DNA from: Bacteriovoracaceae bacterium
GTDB taxonomy: Bacteria > Bdellovibrionota > Bacteriovoracia > Bacteriovoracales > Bacteriovoracaceae
Direction: 5' to 3'
Length of the DNA: 64,000 nucleotides
NCBI GenBank assembly: GCA_028101965.1
Contig: JAOHMI010000003.1
Coordinates: 34,488 to 98,487 of the forward strand
Below the pieces are notes generated by a model. That model saw only the letters and a program-made list of their open reading frames with translations, had not been told where the DNA came from and searched no databases. A program made the translations under genes and the position numbers. Positions 9,168 to 18,140 of this stretch are shown piece by piece (the stretch's first letter is position 1; every line of letters begins with the position of its first letter).

Positions 9168-10622
9168 TTAGAGGTAGGGGGAAAACACTTTTGAAACATT
9201 GTTTCTCAGTTTTTCGAAATATGTTTGATTGGTGAAATCCTCCACAAACAATTGCTGGCAGTTAATAATCTTTTGTTCAATTAATTTATTTAAATCCGCA
9301 GCTAATTTTAATGAGTACACTTCTAAATTAGCTTCAAAGTTAAATCGAAGTGATCGAGCATCGAAATTCGTACTTCCTATTAAGGACCAGCGGTTATCAA
9401 CAACCATTAATTTAGAGTGATCAAAGGGAGGGGGAGTGAGGTAGATATTCGCCCCAAGTTTAACCAGAGAGTCAAGCATTGCCATTTGAGCCCAATTAAA
9501 AAGATAAACATTATTTTTTTCGGGAATCAAAATATTTATTTTTATTTCTCTGAGCAAAGCAGATTCGATCGCGCTGATTAAAGATAAGTCAGGCAAAAAG
9601 TAAGGATTAATGATGTTAATGCTATTTTTAGCGGAATTGATTGCTCCAATTATAATAAATTTCATTTTCTCAAAATCGCCATCTGGCCCATCTGTTATTA
9701 GGCGACAAAGATTACTTCCCTGATAGCTTTCTTCATTCTGATACTCAAATTGAGAAATATTTTTTTTCTTACAAAAATACCAGTCTTCGTGAAAGACATG
9801 ATGAATGTCTTTGAGAATAGGGCCTTCAATTTTAAAGTGAATATCTTTTAGTTGAGAATTATATTCACCTTGAATCTTAGATGTATTTTTTTCAGTAATA
9901 TTCATTCCACCCATGAAGGCGACTTTATCATCAATAATGAGAATTTTTCTATGATTTCTTAAATTCATATAAGCATAAAGCCATGGCATAGTAGAAGGAA
10001 GAAATTTCCCAAAAGTTAGCTTGGCTTTTCTTAGGGATTGATAGATCGGCGGAAATGAGTATTTCGCTCCTATATCATCAATAATAATCTTAACTTCAAC
10101 TCCTCGTTCTTGAGCGTTTGTTAATTTTTCAACAAATTTAGCTCCAGTTGAATCATTTTGAAAAATATAAGTTTCTAAGAAAATACACTTTTTAGCTTCA
10201 TCAATTGCTTTGAACATTTCCTGATAGGTTTCATCTCCTGAGAGTAAAGCGTAAATTTGACAGTTTTTAAAGAGTTGTCGCTTGGTAATGTTCTCTGCCA
10301 AGATGAATTGTGAGAAATTAAATTGCTTGATGATTGATAAGTCTTGTATTTTATCCACAGAAAACTTGAATTCATTTTTAGCTAATTTGTGTGAAATAAT
10401 TTTTCTTGATAACTTTCTTGCTTTTCGCCGAATTCGATTAATTCCAAAAGTAAAATAGAGGAAGACTCCTAAGAGAGGACTAAATAGGATTATTCCAGCC
10501 CAACCAAGGGCGGCCCGTGGATCTCTTTTGGTGATAATGGCATGAGAAAAAGAAAAGAACATGAGGATTAAGGTTATTAGACCAATAAAAAAATTTCTAT
10601 GCTCTAAAATGAATTCAATCAT
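9168..10622 (-). CDS. cls: Cardiolipin synthase (phospholipase D family)
   Basis: The enzyme joins two phosphatidylglycerols into cardiolipin at the inner membrane. Two N-terminal hydrophobic segments (residues about 8-28 and 38-60) are followed by two PLD catalytic repeats: HRKILIIDD near residue 222 and HSKLMVVDN near residue 401, each with the HxKxxxxD pattern and a following GSTN- or GGMN-type turn. The 484-residue length is typical of ClsA. AGAGAAG precedes the ATG. It is transcribed alone, converging on tex and diverging from asnB. Confidence 0.92.
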   Translation of the reverse strand: MIEFILEHRNFFIGLITLILMFFSFSHAIITKRDPRAALGWAGIILFSPLLGVFLYFTFGINRIRRKARKLSRKIISHKLAKNEFKFSVDKIQDLSIIKQFNFSQFILAENITKRQLFKNCQIYALLSGDETYQEMFKAIDEAKKCIFLETYIFQNDSTGAKFVEKLTNAQERGVEVKIIIDDIGAKYSFPPIYQSLRKAKLTFGKFLPSTMPWLYAYMNLRNHRKILIIDDKVAFMGGMNITEKNTSKIQGEYNSQLKDIHFKIEGPILKDIHHVFHEDWYFCKKKNISQFEYQNEESYQGSNLCRLITDGPDGDFEKMKFIIIGAINSAKNSINIINPYFLPDLSLISAIESALLREIKINILIPEKNNVYLFNWAQMAMLDSLVKLGANIYLTPPPFDHSKLMVVDNRWSLIGSTNFDARSLRFNFEANLEVYSLKLAADLNKLIEQKIINCQQLFVEDFTNQTYFEKLRNNVSKVFSPYL

Positions 10623-10857
10623 ATAATCTTCTCTATTGAATTTCTTGGTAAACAGAAGTTGTTAAACAGTTGCCTACAAATTATTAAAAAACAAATTATT
10701 TGAATTCTAAAATAAATCTATCTCTATTATTGAAGATTATTTATTCATTGAATAGAGAAAGTCGGTTAGTCTAGATTGATAAAAATAAAGCTGACAAAAA
10801 CTATCTTTTTTTCCTCTTTTTTTATGCATGACCTGATTTATGGTATTATAGTTATCT

Positions 10858-10872
10858 CCTTCTGCAAGAAGG
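10858..10872 (+). promoter_or_regulatory. Small hairpin before the asnB ribosome site
   Basis: CCTTCT-GCA-AGAAGG forms a perfect 6-bp stem with a 3-base loop, ending 8 bases before the GGGAG ribosome site of asnB. A TATTAT box at 10844-10849 is a possible promoter -10 element. The hairpin would then lie in the 5' leader. Whether it regulates anything is unknown. Confidence 0.3.
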
Positions 10873-10892
10873 TGTCTATAGGGAGATTAAAT

Positions 10893-12476
10893 ATGTGCGG
10901 TTTAGTCTATTTGGGTCTAGGCGAATATAGTCACGATCAAATTGAAAATGTTAAAAAAAGTTTAACCCATCGAGGTCCTGATTTTTTTAATCAGCGAAGC
11001 AATTCTTTGGGAGAGTTTTTTTTCTTTCGCTTAGCGATCATGGATCCAACAGAAAAAGGTAACCAACCTTTTTCGTTAGGTAATGATCAATTAGTTTGTA
11101 ATGGTGAGATTTATAATTATCAAGATCTTAAGAAAAAAATAAATCAGAGTACAGAATTAATATCTGGTTCTGATTGTGAAGTACTACTTCCAAGTATCCA
11201 TGAGTTTGGCTTTTTAAAAACTATTCAAAGTTTAGATGCAGAGTTTGCTCTTGTTTACTACTCAGAGAAGTCTAATCAAATTCTGGCCGCCAGAGATCCT
11301 ATTGGAATAAGACCTCTTTTTTATGGTTTTAATCAAAAAGGAAATATCTGTTTTTCCTCCGAATTGAAGTCTCTACAGGGGATATGTGAAAAAATCGAAC
11401 CTTTTCCACCGGGGCATATCTATCAAAATGGTAAGTTTACATCTTATATAAACATTACTACGCCTATTAGTTATAGCAACGACGAGGAAGAAAATATTTT
11501 TAAGCAAATTAATTATCACTTAACTAAGGGAGTGCACAAGAGGTTAGTTTCCGATGTACCTTTAGGTTTTTTACTCAGCGGAGGCTTAGATTCTTCCTTA
11601 GTTTGTGCTATTGCTCAAAAGAAATTATCCTCACCGATCAAAACTTTTTCAGTGGGAATGAGCAAAGATCCAATTGATCTTAAGTATGCTAAAGAAGTCG
11701 CAGAATATATTGGTTCAGACCATACGGAAATTTATCTGGATAAAGAAAATGTCCTTGCTTCAATCAAAGATGTCATTTGGCATTTAGAATCCTTTGATAT
11801 TACGACAATTCGAGCCTCAATTGGAATGTATTTGATTTGCAAAGGTATTCGAGAAAGAACAGATATAAAAGTTCTTTTAACAGGGGAGGTGAGTGATGAA
11901 CTTTTTGGGTATAAGTATACTGATTTCGCCCCTTCTGAAGATGAGTTTCAAAAGGAAGCGAAAAAAAGAGTGGACGAATTATATATCTATGATGTTCTAA
12001 GAGCAGATCGGTGTATCTCTGCTCACTCAATTGAAGCGAGAGTTCCTTTTAGTGACAAAAACTTTATCGAATATGTTATGAGCGTTCATCCTAAATTTAA
12101 AATGAACACCACAGGGGTAGGGAAGTATCTTTTGAGGAAATCTTTTGAAGGAAATAATCTTCTTCCTCATAATATTCTGTATCGAGATAAAGCGGCATTT
12201 AGTGATGCAGTTGGGCACTCATTAGTGGACGAATTAAAATCCTTAGCAGAAAGAGAAATATCAGATTCAGAGTTTGAGTCTTCTCGTTCTCAGTATGATC
12301 ATGCACCACCAATTAGTAAGGAATCACTTTACTATCGAAGAATTTTTGATGAACTTTTCCCTGGCCAAGCCCATGTGATTAAATCCTATTGGATGCCAAA
12401 TTCTTCTTGGGAAAATTGTAATGTGGATGATCCTTCGGCGAGGGTTCTGCCGAACTATGGAAAGTCTGGTAATTAA
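10893..12476 (+). CDS. asnB: Asparagine synthetase (glutamine-hydrolysing)
   Basis: The enzyme makes asparagine from aspartate, glutamine and ATP. The open frame extends upstream to 10776, but the mature nucleophile must be Cys2, so the start is the ATG at 10893, which gives MCGLVYLG and has GGGAG 7 bases upstream. The N-terminal glutaminase domain shows THRGPD, NGEIYNY and SGSDCEVL. The synthetase domain has the ATP pyrophosphatase loop LLSGGLDSSL near residue 227 and TGEVSDELFGYKY. The 527-residue length is slightly below that of E. coli AsnB. The gene is monocistronic and its stop lies 3 bp from a convergent gene. Confidence 0.92.
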   Translation: MCGLVYLGLGEYSHDQIENVKKSLTHRGPDFFNQRSNSLGEFFFFRLAIMDPTEKGNQPFSLGNDQLVCNGEIYNYQDLKKKINQSTELISGSDCEVLLPSIHEFGFLKTIQSLDAEFALVYYSEKSNQILAARDPIGIRPLFYGFNQKGNICFSSELKSLQGICEKIEPFPPGHIYQNGKFTSYINITTPISYSNDEEENIFKQINYHLTKGVHKRLVSDVPLGFLLSGGLDSSLVCAIAQKKLSSPIKTFSVGMSKDPIDLKYAKEVAEYIGSDHTEIYLDKENVLASIKDVIWHLESFDITTIRASIGMYLICKGIRERTDIKVLLTGEVSDELFGYKYTDFAPSEDEFQKEAKKRVDELYIYDVLRADRCISAHSIEARVPFSDKNFIEYVMSVHPKFKMNTTGVGKYLLRKSFEGNNLLPHNILYRDKAAFSDAVGHSLVDELKSLAEREISDSEFESSRSQYDHAPPISKESLYYRRIFDELFPGQAHVIKSYWMPNSSWENCNVDDPSARVLPNYGKSGN

Positions 12477-12479
12477 TTA

Positions 12480-12908
12480 TTACTTTTCTTTTTTTAGCAG
12501 AACTTTTTTGAGTAATTCGTCACAATGATCAATTTTATCGTGGGAAATCTTAATTATGTCACAATAAGGTGTCTCTACTTGGTGAGTGTATTGCATAGAT
12601 GTTTGAGCGATTCCATTTTCGTCAATATAAGTTTCCTCTCCATAGCGGAAGCCTCCTTCAATACACCGGTATTGGTTCGCACAATCGCTTAAACTACTAA
12701 AGCTTTTCCCTGTGGTTGATTCGATATAATTATATTGATAAGACCAAAAGCCATAAAGGTAAGTAAAATGATATGTCGATCCGACTTCTACCTGTAAACA
12801 ATGATAATCACCTAAGGAAGTTGTGTTCAAGGGATTGACCACTTGAGCTTTGATTCCCAAAAGCGAGACAAAAGAGATAATTGTAAAAAGTTTAGTTTGA
12901 TTTTTCAT
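12480..12908 (-). CDS. Small exported protein of unknown function
   Basis: A 142-residue protein with a signal peptide (MKNQTKLFTIISFVSLLGIKA, cleavage likely after about residue 21). The mature part is rich in Tyr and Thr and has five cysteines (in YHCLQ, SDCANQYRCIEGG, TPYCD and DHCDE), which suggests periplasmic or extracellular disulphides. I recognise no family. It starts 2 bases after the stop of the exported EEP gene upstream on the same strand, so the two are very probably co-transcribed. Confidence 0.55.
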   Translation of the reverse strand: MKNQTKLFTIISFVSLLGIKAQVVNPLNTTSLGDYHCLQVEVGSTYHFTYLYGFWSYQYNYIESTTGKSFSSLSDCANQYRCIEGGFRYGEETYIDENGIAQTSMQYTHQVETPYCDIIKISHDKIDHCDELLKKVLLKKEK

Positions 12909-12910
12909 TT

Positions 12911-14656
12911 TTATTTAGTACTGCAAGTTACCATGACCGGTAAGTGGTCAGAGAGAAATTTTAAATAAATTCTCATGTTATTATTTTTATTAAACTGAGT
13001 GGCAAAGATATTCTCCAGGTTTAGTAGATAGTTTTTATTAAACTTTGCAGAAGTATCTTTTAATCTATAGTAGGTAGTCGTTATATCTTGTTCAATTTTA
13101 ATTTTTCGTGGAGTGATTTGATATTTCATTGAAAGATCATTCTCAAAATATTTTTTAGTATCTTCCACTTGAGATCTCTGGCTAGTCGTGAGGATTATTT
13201 TAGGGGACATTTCTTTAGGAGTCCCAGCCAAAACATAGTTAGATTTAAAGTTATTTATTAGTTTTGAACTTGTTGTAAACTCTTCTTCAAAAGGAATGCC
13301 TTTAAAATCTCCAAAGTGAGTAAAGTCGAAAACTTGTGGGGTATGACATCTTTGGTTAATTCGATTTTTTCCATTTAAAAAAATATGATCGTAATTTTTA
13401 GAAAGAGATGATCTCTTGGTTGGTTCTTCACCATCGACAATTCCAGATTTCATATTTCGTTTTAAGCTTAAGCTTGTTGGGGCATCGATTAAGATGACCT
13501 CATCGTCCTCAAGAGCGGCGGGAATCTTCCAAAATGAATCTTTCTTTTCAAAGTTCCAATCTCCTGACCACATAAAAGCTTGCATCGTTGGAGATGTATT
13601 ATTGATAATTTTACGTATCGCTTGAAGAGTTAAGTATATCTCGCCGGTTCGTTTAACTTTTTTGAGTGTAGTCACTGATTTTCGAAAGGGGGCTTTTTCC
13701 TCTTCACTCAAGTCGCCTAATATATCTTCAAAAAATTTCTTTCGATCCTCTTTAGTTCCTTTCTCTTGAAAACTGATGTGTGAGGCCAACATGTTAAACT
13801 TAAATTTCCCACTTCTAAAGGCGGTTAAAAAAGGACGACGCTGAATATATTCTGAAAAGTCTTTTTTAAATAAGGGAGGAGTAAAGTCCACATAACAACC
13901 ATATGGCTTTGTTTTTACACCTTTAACTTTTTGGCAGTATTGTTGATTGGTTGGACGAGCATAGCGTGAATCGTAGATCACTCCAACCAGTTCCATTGTT
14001 CCAACTCTTTCTTCGTTTCCATCTGGCCGACTTGAAAGGATTAATGACCAATACTTTTTTTTCGTTCTACTATTCAGTTCATTCAGTATTTTAAGGTAAC
14101 CTGGAACTCTGTATAACTTTTGTTGATTATTATTCATAAATCGAGAATGAGTTCTAATCTCTGTACCAAGTTTTTGTTTTTGTTGAGCACTTAAATGACC
14201 GCTTTCTTCAATTAATTTTATAAGCTCCATGGAATTATCATTCATATCTATTAAGCCTAGATTATGAGCAAAGTCGTCCTGTGAGTTCGTTATAAGTTCT
14301 GTAATCGAAATAATTTGGTATTTTTGAATATAATCAGCAACAAGCTTGTAGTCTTTAAAGTAACTATTTTTATTCCCAGGTTTTAAAACATTCCAGGTCC
14401 CAACTTTAATTTCAGATTTTTTAAGTGTTTTTCTATAGCTATAATAACGATCAAATGCTTTTGAATTATAGTGATGATAATTCTCATTACAGTCAGTTGA
14501 GATCTTCTTACTTACAAACTTTTTTAAATAGCGACTGTTTAGAGAACATTCCTTTTGGAACCTTTCAAAGATACTTAGTTTGTTAGAAGAGTAAATTGAG
14601 ATTGAAGAAAATGATAAAATTGCGACACACGTCAGAAAAAAATTAATTTTTTGCAT
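12911..14656 (-). CDS. Exported endonuclease/exonuclease/phosphatase (EEP)-fold protein
   Basis: This 581-residue protein has a signal peptide (residues about 1-23). Its core carries the motif series of the DNase I-like EEP superfamily: VGTWNVLKPGNK, SITELIT (metal-binding Glu), SGDWNFEKK, and SDHLPVMV at the C-terminus (Asp-His pair). Members are metal-dependent nucleases, phosphodiesterases or sphingomyelinases, and the substrate here is unknown. It is longer than usual, with inserted charged segments around residues 150-250 and 440-520. It is followed directly by the small exported gene at 12480. A role in digesting external nucleic acid is plausible, not shown. Confidence 0.7.
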   Translation of the reverse strand: MQKINFFLTCVAILSFSSISIYSSNKLSIFERFQKECSLNSRYLKKFVSKKISTDCNENYHHYNSKAFDRYYSYRKTLKKSEIKVGTWNVLKPGNKNSYFKDYKLVADYIQKYQIISITELITNSQDDFAHNLGLIDMNDNSMELIKLIEESGHLSAQQKQKLGTEIRTHSRFMNNNQQKLYRVPGYLKILNELNSRTKKKYWSLILSSRPDGNEERVGTMELVGVIYDSRYARPTNQQYCQKVKGVKTKPYGCYVDFTPPLFKKDFSEYIQRRPFLTAFRSGKFKFNMLASHISFQEKGTKEDRKKFFEDILGDLSEEEKAPFRKSVTTLKKVKRTGEIYLTLQAIRKIINNTSPTMQAFMWSGDWNFEKKDSFWKIPAALEDDEVILIDAPTSLSLKRNMKSGIVDGEEPTKRSSLSKNYDHIFLNGKNRINQRCHTPQVFDFTHFGDFKGIPFEEEFTTSSKLINNFKSNYVLAGTPKEMSPKIILTTSQRSQVEDTKKYFENDLSMKYQITPRKIKIEQDITTTYYRLKDTSAKFNKNYLLNLENIFATQFNKNNNMRIYLKFLSDHLPVMVTCSTK

Positions 14657-15161
14657 TCTATGTGCCCCTTGTTAAATTACATCGATCTCATATCACTTTC
14701 AGTTTTCAATTCAAAATATATGACCCATTATGTAAAATATTATGATAAATTAATTTGAGAGTGTAGTCTGAGCTTAGTAAAATAGAAAAAATTACATATC
14801 TAACGATCATTCTTCAAATCTTTACTTATTAGAAAACTGCTTTTCTATTTATACTTTATATCTAATGGGTTTCTAACTGGCCGACTATATTTCTGGTCGA
14901 TCTAAATTCAATTAATTACCACTTTTGAAAACTAAGTATTTCAGTAACTAAGAAGATACCAGAACTATTGTCAGCCAGTTTAAGTTCAATTCTTGGTAAT
15001 GACGCACAAGCTCTGTTTCTTCTGTTGCATAAGGTTGTAGTATTTAAATTCTTAGCTTTTCTTAATCATCAAACTATTTAAGTATTTATTATTTAACTTA
15101 TTTAAAAATGAACTTAGAAGTATTATATTATCTTTATTTTTTAGTGGATAAGTGAGGAACA
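14657..15161. other. 505-bp divergent intergenic region, no gene seen
   Basis: This is AT-rich sequence between the minus-strand EEP gene and the plus-strand glycosyltransferase. It should contain promoters for both, but I found no convincing -35/-10 pair, RNA gene, repeat or ORF with a ribosome site. A GTGAGGAA ribosome site just before 15162 belongs to the glycosyltransferase. Confidence 0.6.
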
Positions 15162-15950
15162 ATGAAACTTTCAATACTAATTCCTGTTTATAATGAGTTT
15201 GATCACTTAGAGCAGGTTTTTGACCTATTATTCAAGACTGATTATGGAATAGAAGTTGAATGGATCGTAGTTGATGATCATTCAAACGATGGCTCTTTTG
15301 ATAAATTACAATCTTTGCAAAGTAAATTTAAATTTAACTTGTTTCGACAAGAGGTAAACTTGGGAAAAGGCGCCGCAATCATTCGGGCCATCAAAGAAGC
15401 ATCTGGTGATTTTATTTTGATTCAAGATGCGGATTTTGAATATGACCCTTTGGATATAAAAAGTTTAGTTACTCCTATTAAAGAGGGAAGAGCTGATGTT
15501 GTGTACGGCAGTCGATTTAAGAAGAATGCAATGCAGGTTCATCGAACCTATCATTATTTTGTAAATAGATTTTTAACAATATTAAGTAATTTATTTTCCG
15601 GAATTTACCTAACGGACATGGAAACATGCTATAAAGTTTTTCGTTCAGATTTACTTAAATCATTCAATTTAACTTCACAGCGATTTGGTATTGAGGTTGA
15701 GTTGACTGCTTATCTAGCTAAAACAAGAGCTAGGGTTTTTGAATTGCCTATCAATTACTTTCCAAGGACGACACTTCAAGGAAAGAAAATTAATTGGAAA
15801 GATGGTTTTGCTGCTCTTTTTCATTTAGTGAAATTTAATTTTCTCTCCAATGAAAATGAGATATTTAAGACATCATTGCCCAAAAAATACAAAGCTAATG
15901 CTCATGAGTTGATGCTGAGTAAACTTTCAAATGAAAACTCAGAAAAATAA
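15162..15950 (+). CDS. Family 2 glycosyltransferase
   Basis: A 262-residue GT-A fold glycosyltransferase: LSILIPVYNE at the start, WIVVDDHSNDGS, NLGKGAAI, and the metal-binding DxD-type DADFEYDP near residue 92, then ADVVYGSRF. This set resembles dolichol-phosphate mannosyltransferase-like and undecaprenyl-phosphate sugar transferases. I see no C-terminal membrane segments, so it probably works at the cytoplasmic face on a lipid-linked or free acceptor. Nine bases and an AAGGAAG site separate it from the UDP-xylose synthase gene, which suggests a two-gene unit for cell-surface polysaccharide. Confidence 0.88.
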   Translation: MKLSILIPVYNEFDHLEQVFDLLFKTDYGIEVEWIVVDDHSNDGSFDKLQSLQSKFKFNLFRQEVNLGKGAAIIRAIKEASGDFILIQDADFEYDPLDIKSLVTPIKEGRADVVYGSRFKKNAMQVHRTYHYFVNRFLTILSNLFSGIYLTDMETCYKVFRSDLLKSFNLTSQRFGIEVELTAYLAKTRARVFELPINYFPRTTLQGKKINWKDGFAALFHLVKFNFLSNENEIFKTSLPKKYKANAHELMLSKLSNENSEK

Positions 15951-15959
15951 GGAAGAATA

Positions 15960-16892
15960 ATGAAGAAGATTTTGGTAACTGGTGGTGCAGGTTTCTTAGG
16001 ATCTCATCTTTGTAACCTTTTGATTGAGCAAGGAAATGAAGTTATTTGTTTAGATAATCTATTTACCGGTCAAAAAAAGAATATAGAGCATTTATTAACA
16101 AACTCAAGCTTCGAATTTGTTCGACACGATATTGTTAATTATTATGATTGTGAAGTAGACGAAATTTATAATTTAGCTTGCCCTGCAAGCCCTATCCATT
16201 ACCAATATAACCCAGTTAAAACCCTTAAAACATCTGTTATGGGTGCCATTAATAGCCTTGACCTTGCTATGGCCAAGAAAGCAAAAGTTTTTCAAGCTTC
16301 GACAAGTGAAGTTTACGGAGACCCGGAGGAACACCCTCAAAAAGAATCTTATCGAGGTAATGTAAATCCGATTGGAATTCGGGCTTGCTATGATGAAGGG
16401 AAGCGATGTGCAGAAACTCTCTTTTTTGATTTTTATCGAGAACATCATGTTGATATTAAAGTAGTGAGAATTTTTAATACCTACGGCCCTAATATGCACC
16501 CGGAGGATGGGAGAGTTGTTTCGAACTTCATTATGCAAGCTCTCAGGGGTGAAGACATTACTATTTATGGTGATGGAGAACAAACTCGCTCATTTTGCTA
16601 TGCTTCGGACTTAATCGATGGTTTTGTCAAAATGATGAATTCTGAAAAGAAAATCACTGGACCTATAAATTTAGGAAACCCAATTGAATTTTCAATGCTA
16701 GAACTAGCAGAATTAGTTTTGAAGAAAACCGAGTCTAAAAGCAAACTTGTTTTTAAACCTTTACCAGCTGACGATCCGGTAAAGCGGCGGCCAGATATTA
16801 CTTTGGCGAAAGAGCAGTTAAACTGGGAACCAAAGATCAAATTGGAAGATGGGCTGGATCAAACTATTCAATACTTCAAACAATTGCTTTGA
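15960..16892 (+). CDS. UDP-glucuronate decarboxylase (UDP-xylose synthase)
   Basis: An extended short-chain dehydrogenase of 310 residues. [11 protein letters not shown] near the start binds NAD; the catalytic region has STSEVYGDP and the Tyr-x3-Lys pair in [12 protein letters not shown] near residue 144; NTYGPNM and [17 protein letters not shown] are strongly typical of UDP-glucuronate decarboxylases. The product would be UDP-xylose from UDP-glucuronate, supplying a sugar to surface glycans. It follows the glycosyltransferase gene closely. A 110-bp repeat begins at the base after its stop codon. Confidence 0.9.
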   Translation: MKKILVTGGAGFLGSHLCNLLIEQGNEVICLDNLFTGQKKNIEHLLTNSSFEFVRHDIVNYYDCEVDEIYNLACPASPIHYQYNPVKTLKTSVMGAINSLDLAMAKKAKVFQASTSEVYGDPEEHPQKESYRGNVNPIGIRACYDEGKRCAETLFFDFYREHHVDIKVVRIFNTYGPNMHPEDGRVVSNFIMQALRGEDITIYGDGEQTRSFCYASDLIDGFVKMMNSEKKITGPINLGNPIEFSMLELAELVLKKTESKSKLVFKPLPADDPVKRRPDITLAKEQLNWEPKIKLEDGLDQTIQYFKQLL

Positions 16893-17002
16893 GATTAGAT
16901 AAACGACGGATTTTGTCGTCAAAGAACATTTATAACTCGGTCACATACTTCACGTATGCTCCCTCTTTAAAAACATTCATTTCCTAAAACTCCTTGCTTC
17001 TC
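16893..17002. repeat. 110-bp intergenic element, copy 1
   Basis: This 110-bp sequence is identical to 17024-17133; the period is 131 bp and the match decays beyond 17002. It holds two small dyads: ACGAC/GTCGT (16903-16919) and CATAC/GTATG (16944-16958). On the minus strand it has AAGGAG (16995-16990), a 9-base gap, and an ATG at 16980 opening the 16-codon ORF MNVFKEGAYVKYVTEL. A TAA and a directly adjacent ATG (16929) then open a 17-codon ORF that runs into the decarboxylase gene. The nature of the element is unknown; it may be a dispersed REP-like repeat. Confidence 0.85.
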
Positions 17003-17111
17003 TAACCTCAAAGTCTTTTGAACGATTAGATAAACGACGGATTTTGTCGTCAAAGAACATTTATAACTCGGTCACATACTTCACGTATGCTCCCTCTTTA
17101 AAAACATTCAT
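16977..17111 (-). other. Chained micro-ORFs within the duplicated element
   Basis: On the minus strand, AAGGAG at 17126-17121 is followed 9 bases later by ATG at 17111. This opens a 16-codon ORF (MNVFKEGAYVKYVTEL) that ends with TAA at 17063-17061. The next three bases are ATG (17060), opening a 27-codon ORF (MFFDDKIRRLSN..., ending SFRK) whose TGA at 16979-16977 overlaps the ATG of the next copy as ATGA. Such junctions are usual at translationally coupled genes. The chain lies about 90 bp downstream of the metalloprotease gene on the same strand. Coding may still be accidental. Confidence 0.3.
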
Positions 17112-17133
17112 TTCCTAAAACTCCTTGCTTCTC
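17024..17133. repeat. 110-bp intergenic element, copy 2
   Basis: This is the second exact copy of the 110-bp element, separated from copy 1 by a 21-bp spacer. It carries the same two dyads and the same minus-strand ribosome site and micro-ORF start (ATG at 17111). The remaining bases up to 17203 are plain AT-rich sequence with nothing I could identify. Confidence 0.85.
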
Positions 17134-17203
17134 CAAGTTCAAATCATCTTAATTAGATACAAATAAAGCAATATGAATTAAATAAATTAGAATGAGTAAT
17201 AAT

Positions 17204-17959
17204 TCAATGGACGAACCAACAAGTCGGTCGAGCAGAGATTTCAGATAAACTTTTTTGGCATTCTTCAAAAGTTTTATTTTTACAAAATGCCCCTGCAACT
17301 AAAGTATCTAATCTACATTGTGGGTTAGGGTAGCTTAGAATTGTCTTATTCGTTTGATAAAAGTCTTTTTCTTTTAAACTTAAAGGATAAGGAAAATGAG
17401 CGTATTTAGCGAATACTTGGCTTAATTTTAAACTAGAGGATAGCATTTCGCGACAAAACTTAATATTACTATCAGCACATAGATCGTCCACTTCTCCAGA
17501 TTCTTGATTCAAGTTGCCAGCACTTTTCATTTGTATTTTGCTTAAAGGCGTGAATGTTTCATAATATTTTTTTAGACATACTGCAGTAGCATAATAGTCT
17601 GCTTGTCCTTCACTGGATGACCAGGAAGGGCTTCCTTTCGCTGTAATTTTATAAGGGGGGCCGCCTAAAAAATGTCCTAGCTCATGACATAGCAACAGAA
17701 CGAATGCGTTCGGGGTATGCTGCGTATCTTCTATGGTAATGGCTGAGTATTGAATAAAGGGTTGATTCTTTTGATCAAAACTAGCATGCATTTCAAATCG
17801 ATCACTAAAGGATTTTTTTATCTTTAATTCTTTAACGCCGTAGGCAGTCTCAATCTTCGGGTATAACTTAAGAAATCTTTTAATTATGACATCTTCATAT
17901 GCATGAGATGAAAAAGATAAAATTAAAAAACCAAGACACAAATATCTGTTTAAATTCAT
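17204..17959 (-). CDS. Exported HExxH zinc metalloprotease-like protein
   Basis: A 251-residue protein with a signal peptide (MNLNRYLCLGFLILSFSSHA). Near residue 91 it has LLCHELGHFLGG, the HExxH zinc motif followed by Gly-Gly. The stretch SSSEGQADYYATAVCLKKYY about 25 residues later could supply the third metal ligand (Glu or Asp in GQADYY). About eight cysteines in the mature part suggest disulphides in the periplasm or outside. This pattern fits a small gluzincin-type peptidase. I do not recognise a named family, and the substrate is unknown. It is transcribed alone, with the duplicated element downstream. Confidence 0.68.
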   Translation of the reverse strand: MNLNRYLCLGFLILSFSSHAYEDVIIKRFLKLYPKIETAYGVKELKIKKSFSDRFEMHASFDQKNQPFIQYSAITIEDTQHTPNAFVLLLCHELGHFLGGPPYKITAKGSPSWSSSEGQADYYATAVCLKKYYETFTPLSKIQMKSAGNLNQESGEVDDLCADSNIKFCREMLSSSLKLSQVFAKYAHFPYPLSLKEKDFYQTNKTILSYPNPQCRLDTLVAGAFCKNKTFEECQKSLSEISARPTCWFVH

Positions 17960-18140
17960 ACTGCGATGTTATCAATCCAGAACGTTTATGTCTGTTTTAA
18001 TATGTCTGATATTTATCACAAAAATAAAGATTAAATATTAGTTTCTTTTCGTTATAAAAATGATTGAAATAAAGCAGATCACACAAAAAAGGAAAGTTAT
18101 CTCTAGCCCCACATGATGAGATATTTCCAAAGGAGAGATT

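Noticed and set aside
10776..10892. Upstream extension of the asparagine synthetase frame
   Set aside because: The enzyme needs Cys directly after the initiator Met; the ATG at 10893 gives this and has a ribosome site.
16173..16583. Minus-strand frame of 136 codons inside the UDP-xylose synthase gene
   Set aside because: The opposite strand encodes a clearly conserved enzyme over the whole stretch; this is a shadow.
16893..17133. CRISPR-like array
   Set aside because: There are only two units, each 110 bp with a 21-bp spacer, and no cas genes; the geometry does not fit CRISPR.
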